DNA of 8,295 nucleotides. Source: Actinomycetota bacterium (lineage in GTDB: Bacteria > Actinomycetota > Humimicrobiia > Humimicrobiales > Humimicrobiaceae). The notes beneath the pieces are model-generated. The model had not been told where the DNA came from. It saw only the letters and a list, made by a program, of their open reading frames with translations, and searched no databases. The position numbers and the translations under genes are program-made. The stretch spans positions 1 through 8,295 of the forward strand of contig PMCC01000095.1 in the NCBI GenBank assembly GCA_003155275.1, read 5' to 3'. This document shows positions 1 through 5,512 of this stretch, one piece after another. Each line of letters opens with the position of its first letter. The first letter of the stretch is position 1.

Positions 1-72
1 GGCTTTGACGAGACCGTAAATAGCGTAAAAAGGTTTATTGATATTTCAAGGGAATATAATTTTTTAGACTAA
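1..72 (+). CDS. C-terminal end of an unidentified protein (partial)
   Basis: Frame 1 is open from the first base and ends at a TAA at 70-72, giving 23 residues that begin GFDETVNS and end EYNFLD. The segment looks like a terminal amphipathic helix. It stops 22 bases before the next gene, which has a good ribosome site, so this is more likely the true end of an upstream gene in the same operon than chance open frame. Terminal helices of this kind occur in TIM-barrel sugar isomerases/epimerases and many other enzymes, so no family can be assigned from this piece. Confidence 0.55.
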   Translation, partial: GFDETVNSVKRFIDISREYNFLD

Positions 73-84
73 TTTCGGTAATTT

Positions 85-89
85 AAGGA
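85..89 (+). promoter_or_regulatory. Ribosome binding site that fixes a TTG start
   Basis: AAGGA lies five bases before the TTG at 95. The downstream frame contains no ATG or other internal Met codon, so this SD site is what supports the unusual start of the 143-residue gene. Confidence 0.6.
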
Positions 90-94
90 TTTTT

Positions 95-526
95 TTGGAT
101 AATAGTAGTTTTAAAAAAAAATATAAAGACATATTACTGGAATCCGGCATAGAGCAGGCGTGCTTAAAATTAGATATTGATTTCGGCACTATATTTTTAT
201 CGGATATCGATGGTACCGATATCAGCAAATACGATGGATATTTATGGGAAGCCAAGTCGAACTCCCTGAAAGGGTTAAAAGAGGGGCTGGTCATTCACGC
301 TGTTCCGCCCTTATTAAAAATTGAAACTCTTCCTTGGGAAGAGTGGTTTGTATATAATAATAAAACTTGCCATGCTATACTTTTTACACAAAAAAAAGAA
401 AATTCTGAAGGAGAAGTTACTATAAAAGACGGGGATAAAGAACATCCTGAGACAGTATCGGGCAGGAAATGGTACTCTTCTTTTGATGAGAGCTTGAACC
501 CATTCTTATTTAAAAAGAGTCACTAA
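95..526 (+). CDS. Conserved-looking hypothetical protein, 143 residues
   Basis: I do not recognise this family. The product is a soluble, Lys- and Glu/Asp-rich protein with no signal peptide or membrane segment. It has a predicted helical N-terminus (residues 5-25), then alternating short hydrophobic stretches typical of a beta-rich or alpha/beta fold. It has four Trp (51, 81, 84, 126), two Cys (23, 92) and a charged loop at about 100-120. The aromatic cluster around residues 81-86 (WEEWFVY) and the acidic segment DIDGTDISKYDG (37-48) are its most distinctive features. Translation starts at TTG, supported by AAGGA five bases upstream; there is no internal Met. It lies 22 bases after the upstream gene fragment and 58 bases before the first permease, all on one strand, so it probably belongs to the same operon. 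A small accessory or sugar-processing role is possible but unsupported by motifs. Confidence 0.75.
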   Translation: MDNSSFKKKYKDILLESGIEQACLKLDIDFGTIFLSDIDGTDISKYDGYLWEAKSNSLKGLKEGLVIHAVPPLLKIETLPWEEWFVYNNKTCHAILFTQKKENSEGEVTIKDGDKEHPETVSGRKWYSSFDESLNPFLFKKSH

Positions 527-584
527 ATTATATTATATGCAAACTTAAAATTAATATTAATCAAAAATAGAATGTTCTAAAAAA

Positions 585-1571
585 ATGGTATCAGAAAAAA
601 TCAATAATACTGAAATAAAAAATAAGAGTTTTAAAAAATTGGATATTTTCCGGGAACTTGGAAATGTAATAATTTTAGTCCTGATAGTTATTATAATGCT
701 GATTGTAAACCCCAGATTCCTGAGCATAGGCAATATTGTAAATATAAGCAGGCAAATGGTGCCCATTGGAATACTGGCAATAGGCGCAATGTTTGTAATT
801 ATGTCAGGAGGGCTTGACCTGTCGGTTGCTTATGGTGTTTCATTAGCTGCAGTAGTATTTGGCCTGCTTTATTTGAGAATAGCTAATATCTTTGTTGTTA
901 TATTAATAACTATTTTTGCAGGCATACTCATGGGTGTTTTTAATGGACTATTAATAACCCGTTTAAAACTGATACCCTTTATTGTCACTTTGGCCACTAT
1001 GGCCATTTTCCAGGGAATTACTTATTTGATTGCAAAGGGCCAGTTAATATATATTGAAAATCCTTTCATTACATTTCTTGGCTCTGGTTCAATACTTAAA
1101 ATACCCAGTTCTTTCATATTTTTAATCTTTTTTTACTTTATAGCTTATTTGATATTGAACCAGTCCAAATTTGGAACATATGTGATAGCAATCGGCAATA
1201 ATGAAAAAAGTACAATCCTGGCAGGAATAAACATAGATAAATATAAGTTTTATTTATACGCTTTTTCAGGTTTTTGTACAGGGCTTGGCGCTTTTTTCCT
1301 GATTTCAAAGGTGCAAATGTCAGTTCCTTCAATTGGAGGGCTGCCCATGCTTCTGGATGCTGTTGCCGCCACTATAATCGGCGGGACTTCTCTTTCAGGA
1401 GGCAAAGGAACAGTCAGGGGTACTTTTATTGGAGTGTTGTTAATAGTAATCATTGGAAATATAATTAATTTGCTTGCTCTTGACGCAAACTACAGGGATG
1501 TTATAAGGGGCCTGGTCATTATAGGAGTGTTGCTGTTGGATAAAGCAATAAATATAAAGAGATCTGCCTGA
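585..1571 (+). CDS. Sugar-type ABC transporter permease, RbsC/LsrC-like (first permease)
   Basis: Inner-membrane permease of the BPD_transp_2 (ribose/galactose/AI-2) family. At 328 residues it is full length for the family (about 310-340). A cytoplasmic, Lys-rich N-terminus of about 25 residues is followed by a strong hydrophobic segment (28-42) and about eight further hydrophobic spans. Family hallmarks are GGLDLSVA (75-82), the MGVFNGLLI segment (116-124) and the cytoplasmic coupling region at about 260-283, with IIGGTSLSGGKGTVRGTFIG read as the ATPase contact. The ATG at 585 is the only possible start after the in-frame stop at 558-560. It has no SD site, only an A-run. It is followed by a 161-base gap holding a promoter and leader for the binding-protein gene. 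It differs strongly from the second permease at 2921-3910, so the two probably form a heterodimer, as LsrC/LsrD or YtfT/YjfF do. The substrate cannot be read from the permease. Confidence 0.93.
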   Translation: MVSEKINNTEIKNKSFKKLDIFRELGNVIILVLIVIIMLIVNPRFLSIGNIVNISRQMVPIGILAIGAMFVIMSGGLDLSVAYGVSLAAVVFGLLYLRIANIFVVILITIFAGILMGVFNGLLITRLKLIPFIVTLATMAIFQGITYLIAKGQLIYIENPFITFLGSGSILKIPSSFIFLIFFYFIAYLILNQSKFGTYVIAIGNNEKSTILAGINIDKYKFYLYAFSGFCTGLGAFFLISKVQMSVPSIGGLPMLLDAVAATIIGGTSLSGGKGTVRGTFIGVLLIVIIGNIINLLALDANYRDVIRGLVIIGVLLLDKAINIKRSA

Positions 1572-1599
1572 TATAAAAAGACTACATTGTAAAAAGTGC

Positions 1600-1630
1600 T
1601 TGATTTAGAAAGGGGGAGTGAAAATATAAT
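1600..1630 (+). promoter_or_regulatory. Probable sigma-70-type promoter for the binding-protein gene
   Basis: A perfect TATAAT (1625-1630) is preceded by TTGATT (1600-1605), a 4/6 match to the -35 consensus. The spacer is 19 bases, longer than the ideal 17. Transcription would begin near 1637, giving a leader of about 95 bases before the TTG at 1733. The region is very AT-rich, so a chance -10 is possible. Placement in the largest intergenic gap, just before the gene that usually needs the highest expression, supports it. Confidence 0.45.
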
Positions 1631-1649
1631 TATTTTTTAATTTTTATTG

Positions 1650-1657
1650 AGGAGGTG
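1650..1657 (+). promoter_or_regulatory. Isolated Shine-Dalgarno-like element in the leader
   Basis: AGGAGGTG is an eight-base perfect match to the anti-SD complement, yet no start codon follows at usable distance; the next 18 bases contain no ATG, GTG or TTG. The real ribosome site for the next gene is about 70 bases downstream. It would lie about 13 bases from the 5' end of a transcript made from the TATAAT at 1625. This resembles the STAB-SD elements of Bacillus (for example the cry3A leader), where bound 30S subunits protect mRNA from 5' decay. Function here is inferred. Confidence 0.4.
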
Positions 1658-1699
1658 GTAACCAAAAAAAGGATATTTTTACTATTATAAAAGTTTTAA

Positions 1700-1717
1700 C
1701 CGGTATAAAAATACCGG
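1700..1717 (+). promoter_or_regulatory. Perfect inverted repeat / RNA hairpin beside the ribosome site
   Basis: CCGGTAT (1700-1706) pairs perfectly with ATACCGG (1711-1717) around an AAAA loop. It ends two bases before the AAGGAG ribosome site at 1720-1725. No T-run follows on the + strand, so it is not a terminator. It could stabilise the mRNA, keep the ribosome site in an open loop-flanking position, or serve as a repressor operator in DNA form. The GC-rich arms stand out in otherwise AT-rich sequence. Confidence 0.55.
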
Positions 1718-1719
1718 AA

Positions 1720-1725
1720 AAGGAG
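1720..1725 (+). promoter_or_regulatory. Ribosome binding site that fixes a TTG start
   Basis: AAGGAG is seven bases before the TTG at 1733. The residues that follow (MKRISLIL) form the positively charged n-region of a lipoprotein signal peptide. Starting at the next in-frame Met (residue 9) would remove this n-region, so the TTG is the better start. Confidence 0.75.
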
Positions 1726-1732
1726 TATTAAG

Positions 1733-2815
1733 TTGAAAAGAATTTCTTTAATTTTAATGGTGGCACTTTTGTGCATCATGCTGACGCTGGGTTTTACATT
1801 ATTAAGCTGTAAGACAGCTAAAGAAGCTACTGAAACAACTACAGCAGCACAAGCTGCGAATGCAGGAAAAAAAGTAACTCTTGGCGTTGTGCTGATGGAC
1901 ACTGTCAATCCTTCATGGGTAACACTGATGGCCGGTGGGGATATTGCAGGTAAAGAAGTAAATGCTGAAGTTATCTGGAAAGGTTCAGAAAACAGCCTTG
2001 AAAAGGAAATAGCTAATGTTGAGAACTTTATTCAGCAGAAGGTAGGATGCATCCTGGTCGATCCTATGGATAAAGTTGCAATGGCACCTGTATTGGAAAA
2101 AGCCTTAAAAGCCGGCATACCTACAGTATCAATGGGCAATCTTGTAAAAGTACCGGGAAACGTCAGTACTGTTTACAATGACTATAATGATACCTACAAT
2201 CTGAATAAAATATTGTTTTATTACCTGAATTCAGAAGGTAAAGTAATTTATCTTTTGGGCCAGAATGGTAATTATTGTTCAGATATGCGACAAAGTGGTT
2301 TTGATGCGGTAGCAAAAGAATTTCCAAATATTCAGGTTTTGGTTAAAGGCCCGGGCGGATTTGATCCAGTAGCAGGACAAAAATTGATGGAAGATTATTT
2401 GACAAAGTATCCTGAAATCAGTGCAGTTTCAATATGGAACGACGGCCTAACTGCTGCAATTGCTACAGCAATCAAGAATTCAGGGAGAAACGATATTGTT
2501 ATAACCGGGTTTGATGCTGATCCAACAACAATAAAAATGATGGATCCAGGCGGAATGATGGTCGGTAATGTAATGACAGGCCTCAAAAGAATCGGAGCAT
2601 GGAATGTAAAAGTCGGCGCAGCATTAGCCAGAGGCGCAGAGCTGGATGTAGATAAAGAGGGCAAACTATTCCTGCCAACCAAACTTATCCTGACACAGGC
2701 AGTAGTCGACAAGGCGAAAGCAAATGGATGGAAAGATGACGGCGTACAATGGTTAACACCTGCAGACTCTATGGTAACAATTGAGAATGCTACAGTTGAC
2801 TGGAGTTATAAATAA
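1733..2815 (+). CDS. Sugar-type ABC transporter substrate-binding lipoprotein (Peripla_BP_4, RbsB-like)
   Basis: Extracytoplasmic binding protein that delivers ligand to the flanking permeases. The 360-residue product begins with a lipoprotein signal peptide: MKR, a hydrophobic core (4-22), then lipobox LLSC with Cys26 as the lipidated residue. A Thr/Ala/Glu-rich linker (about 27-46) follows. The two-lobed domain runs from about 47 to 330. Family signatures include GVVLMDTVNPSW (51-62), KALKAGIPTVSM (124-134), a GQNGNYCSDMRQSGF region (176-190), IWNDG (234-238) and GFDADP (259-264). By rough alignment with E. coli ribose-binding protein, Asn59, Arg186, Asn236 and Asp261 keep ligand-contact positions. 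The ribose-gripping Asp-Arg pair is Gly135-Asn136 here, and one of the stacking Phe positions is Trp62. The ligand is thus likely not ribose. Start: TTG with AAGGAG. The gene sits between two permease genes and has its own probable promoter and bracketing hairpins. Confidence 0.93.
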   Translation: MKRISLILMVALLCIMLTLGFTLLSCKTAKEATETTTAAQAANAGKKVTLGVVLMDTVNPSWVTLMAGGDIAGKEVNAEVIWKGSENSLEKEIANVENFIQQKVGCILVDPMDKVAMAPVLEKALKAGIPTVSMGNLVKVPGNVSTVYNDYNDTYNLNKILFYYLNSEGKVIYLLGQNGNYCSDMRQSGFDAVAKEFPNIQVLVKGPGGFDPVAGQKLMEDYLTKYPEISAVSIWNDGLTAAIATAIKNSGRNDIVITGFDADPTTIKMMDPGGMMVGNVMTGLKRIGAWNVKVGAALARGAELDVDKEGKLFLPTKLILTQAVVDKAKANGWKDDGVQWLTPADSMVTIENATVDWSYK

Positions 2816-2828
2816 GCAGCTGCACTTT

Positions 2829-2861
2829 GTTTGGTGGGATATTTTCAATATCCCACCAAAC
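2829..2861 (+). promoter_or_regulatory. Strong intercistronic stem-loop after the binding-protein gene
   Basis: A perfect 14-base inverted repeat, left arm GTTTGGTGGGATAT (2829-2842) and right arm ATATCCCACCAAAC (2848-2861), encloses a five-base loop (TTTCA). It starts 13 bases after the stop codon. The sequence after it is TGATATTTAAA, not a run of T, so it is at best a weak terminator. It fits the hairpins often found between a binding-protein gene and its transporter genes, which block 3' exonucleases and let the binding protein accumulate above the membrane subunits. Confidence 0.7.
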
Positions 2862-2920
2862 TGATATTTAAATAGAATAAAAAGAAAATTTTCAATTTTT
2901 AAAGAAACATATAAATTAAC

Positions 2921-3910
2921 ATGGACAAAGATCAAAATACTTTAACAGAGAAGAAAAACAGGAATCAGGCACTGAGCAGATATCCTAAAAGCCTGTCTTT
3001 AATATTTATAATAATATTGCTATTTGTAATATTTGGGGTAATAAATAACAATTTCTTTGGGATTACCAATATTATCAATATATTCAGGCAGACAAGCGTA
3101 CTTTCACTGATATCGATTGGAATGGCGCTGATAATTATTGATGGAGGATTTGATTTATCTGTAGGTTCAAATCTTGCTTTTGGCGGTGCGATAGGCGCTA
3201 TGGTTTTAACCCTGACTGGTAGCAGTTGGCTGTCCATGTTGGCTATCTTATTGACCTGCACGTTGATGGGAACCTTAAATGGAGTTGCTGTAGGTGTTTT
3301 AAATATCAATCCGTTTATGTTTACCCTGGCAGCATCAGCACTGGCAAGAGGGCTGACATTAGGGCTTATGAATGCACAGTCAGTAGGTGTAACAGGCAAG
3401 GCTTTATTATGGTTAGGTGATGCGCAGATTGGCATCATACCTGTTGTAATGATATTTGTTGTAATCGTATATTTAGTATTTTACTTTATATTAAGAAGAA
3501 ATATGTTTGGTTTGAAGATCTATGCTGTTGGTGGAAACATTCAGGCTGCCCGCGCATCCGGTATTAACACCAAAATGATAGTAACATCTACCTATATACT
3601 CACCGGGCTTTTAGTTGGAATAGGTTCGATTGTTACGGTGGGAAGGTTGGCTTCAGTACAGCCCTGGGCAGGGGTAGGCCTGGAATTTGATGTAATCACT
3701 GCAGTCATAATAGGAGGAGTAAGCCTTCGGGGTGGAGAAGGCACCATGCTGGGAACTTTTCTGGGAGCGCTGACAATCGGTATTTTAATTAATGGACTGT
3801 CATTTATGGCAATAGATCCGTTTTTTCAATATATAATCAGGGGTTTTATAATCATTATAGTTGTTTTAATAGATAACATAATGCATACAAATAGGAGCTC
3901 CGCTTATTAA
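2921..3910 (+). CDS. Sugar-type ABC transporter permease, RbsC/LsrD-like (second permease)
   Basis: Second inner-membrane permease of the BPD_transp_2 family, 329 residues and full length. The first 25 residues are polar and cytoplasmic; hydrophobic spans begin at about 26-42 and continue through the protein. Hallmarks are GGFDLSVGS (75-83), MGTLNGVAVG (116-125) and the coupling segment IIGGVSLRGGEGTMLGTFLG (263-282), which match the first permease in position but not in detail. The C-terminus ends in a short polar tail. The ATG at 2921 lies 105 bases after the binding-protein stop, with the strong hairpin in between. No SD site is visible, only A-rich leader. Thirty-four bases separate it from the ATPase gene, consistent with co-transcription. 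Pairing with the first permease as a heterodimer is inferred from both being present in one transporter locus. Confidence 0.93.
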   Translation: MDKDQNTLTEKKNRNQALSRYPKSLSLIFIIILLFVIFGVINNNFFGITNIINIFRQTSVLSLISIGMALIIIDGGFDLSVGSNLAFGGAIGAMVLTLTGSSWLSMLAILLTCTLMGTLNGVAVGVLNINPFMFTLAASALARGLTLGLMNAQSVGVTGKALLWLGDAQIGIIPVVMIFVVIVYLVFYFILRRNMFGLKIYAVGGNIQAARASGINTKMIVTSTYILTGLLVGIGSIVTVGRLASVQPWAGVGLEFDVITAVIIGGVSLRGGEGTMLGTFLGALTIGILINGLSFMAIDPFFQYIIRGFIIIIVVLIDNIMHTNRSSAY

Positions 3911-3944
3911 CGTAATTAAATTTTAATTATTTAACTAAAAAAAT

Positions 3945-5468
3945 ATGGATGACAAGAATAGTTTGAAATTTGATAAATTAGAAATGCTGGGGATCTCAAA
4001 GCTATTTCCAGGGGTGAAAGCCCTGGACAAAGTTGATTTTGAGATAAAAGGAGGGACCATTCATGCAATTGTCGGGGAAAATGGAGCAGGTAAATCTACT
4101 CTGATAAAAATATTGGCAGGTGTATACAGGAAAGATGAAGGTCAGATAAAAATTGATGGTAAAGAGATCCATATCGCAAGTACGATTGATGCAAAAAAAT
4201 TAGGGATAAGCGTTATTTACCAGGAATTTTCAATAATCCCGGAGCTAAGCATCAGCCAGAATATCTTTTTGGGGAATGAGATTTCCAGGAAGGTAAATTT
4301 TTGGCTGAATAAGAATGAAATGCATAAAAAATCATTGGAAATTTTAAAGAATTTAAATATAGATATAAATCCCAAGAGTAAATTGGGTGATTTGACTGTT
4401 GGCGAGCAGCAGCTAATCGAGATTGCAAAAGCTATAAACAGTGACGCAAAGTTAATAGTAATGGATGAGCCTACTTCAGCATTGTCAGACGTTGAGAAAG
4501 AGCAATTATTTATTATTATAAGAAAATTAGTAAGCCAGGGGTTAGGCATAATCTATATTACCCATAGGATGAAAGAAATATTCGAGATTGCTGATTCGGT
4601 AACAGTGATGAGGGATGGTAAAAAAGTTGGAGATTATAATATTTCTGAGGTCAATGAAGATAAATTAGTCAAATTGATGGTGGGACGTGAATTAGGGGAC
4701 ATCTATCAGCGGGAAAAAGGAAGCATAAAAGGAAAAATAGTTCTTGAAGTTGAAAATTTAAATAGAACAAATGTCTTTTCAAATATAAGTTTTAATGTTA
4801 AAGAAGGAGAAATACTGGGGATTGCAGGATTGATGGGTTCCGGTAGGACTGAAATAGCAAGATGTATTTTTGGCATGGACAGATATAGTTCCGGTAAAAT
4901 ATTATTAAATGGCAAAGAAGTAAAATTTACACATCCATTTCATGCAATCAGCAATGGTATTGGGTATGTATCTGAAGACAGAAAAATATTCGGTTTCATA
5001 CCATTAATGGATATTAAAGAAAATCTTACCCTCCCATCATTAAAATGGATTTCATTTTTAGGCTGGGTAAATTTAAGATTTCAGTTAAAAATAGCAAAAG
5101 AATATTCCCATAAATTAGATATCAAATCTCAATTGACCCAAAAAGTCGGAAGCTTAAGCGGAGGCAACCAGCAAAAAGTCGTATTGGGCAAGTGGCTGGC
5201 AAGAAACCCTAAAGTCCTTATCCTTGATGAACCAACCAGGGGAATTGATGTTGGCGCTAAATCAGAAATTCACAAAATAATAAACCAGCTGGCAAAGGAA
5301 AATATAGCAATTATTATGATTTCTTCTGAATTGCCGGAAATCCTTGGTGTCAGCGACAGAATAATTGTTATGCATGAAGGAGAAATTACTGCAGAATTTG
5401 ATTATAAAGAAGCAAGCGAAGAAAATATCATGAAAGCAGCAGTGGGCTTGCATAAATCAAATCTATAA
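3945..5468 (+). CDS. Sugar-type ABC transporter ATP-binding protein, two nucleotide-binding domains (RbsA/MglA-like)
   Basis: Cytoplasmic ATPase that powers the permease pair. The 507 residues make two fused ABC domains, the usual length for this family. Domain 1 has Walker A GENGAGKST (44-52), Q-loop near YQE (92-94), signature LTVGEQQ (150-156), Walker B LIVMDEP (170-176) and switch His207 (ITHRMKE). Domain 2 has a degenerate Walker A, GLMGSGRTE (295-303), with Arg301 where Lys is expected. It also has signature LSGGNQQ (404-410), Walker B LILDEP (425-430), and Ser461 in place of the switch His (MISSELPE). The degenerate second site is normal for RbsA/MglA/AraG proteins and implies unequal ATP sites, so it is not a defect. 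The ATG at 3945 follows an A-rich stretch without an SD site. It is downstream of the second permease and 44 bases before the oxidoreductase gene. Confidence 0.95.
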   Translation: MDDKNSLKFDKLEMLGISKLFPGVKALDKVDFEIKGGTIHAIVGENGAGKSTLIKILAGVYRKDEGQIKIDGKEIHIASTIDAKKLGISVIYQEFSIIPELSISQNIFLGNEISRKVNFWLNKNEMHKKSLEILKNLNIDINPKSKLGDLTVGEQQLIEIAKAINSDAKLIVMDEPTSALSDVEKEQLFIIIRKLVSQGLGIIYITHRMKEIFEIADSVTVMRDGKKVGDYNISEVNEDKLVKLMVGRELGDIYQREKGSIKGKIVLEVENLNRTNVFSNISFNVKEGEILGIAGLMGSGRTEIARCIFGMDRYSSGKILLNGKEVKFTHPFHAISNGIGYVSEDRKIFGFIPLMDIKENLTLPSLKWISFLGWVNLRFQLKIAKEYSHKLDIKSQLTQKVGSLSGGNQQKVVLGKWLARNPKVLILDEPTRGIDVGAKSEIHKIINQLAKENIAIIMISSELPEILGVSDRIIVMHEGEITAEFDYKEASEENIMKAAVGLHKSNL

Positions 5469-5512
5469 GAATTTCAATTTATTACATTTTTACATTTCCC
5501 AAAGGATTAATA

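Noticed and set aside
203..223. Inverted repeat GATATCG ... CGATATC with 7-base spacer
   Set aside because: It lies inside the coding frame and follows from the repeated Asp-Ile codons of the acidic segment; no placement that suggests an operator or terminator.
568..579. TAGAA-TG-TTCTA dyad just before the first permease start, and TTAATATTAA at 551-560
   Set aside because: Five-base arms and a fully AT palindrome are expected by chance in such AT-rich spacer; no recognised operator consensus.
1655..1690. GTG-initiated 11-codon mini-ORF (MVTKKRIFLLL) in the leader
   Set aside because: Its start codon is inside the SD-like element itself and it has no ribosome site of its own; no codon run of the kind used by attenuator peptides.
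2829..2861. Calling the strong hairpin an intrinsic terminator
   Set aside because: No T-run follows on either strand, and the downstream permease and ATPase need transcription from upstream, as no clear promoter is seen in 2862-2920.
2965..3438. 157-codon open frame on the minus strand, and other antisense frames of 60-110 codons
   Set aside because: They lie opposite well-supported transporter and enzyme genes, have no ribosome sites or family motifs, and are explained as reverse-strand shadows.
3913..3929. TAATTAAA/TTTAATTA palindrome between second permease and ATPase genes
   Set aside because: Consists only of A and T with a one-base centre; would form a weak structure and is expected in this composition.
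4827..4860. Arg in place of the Walker A Lys in the second ATPase domain as a sign of inactivation
   Set aside because: This degenerate second site is the normal state in RbsA/MglA-type double-domain ATPases.
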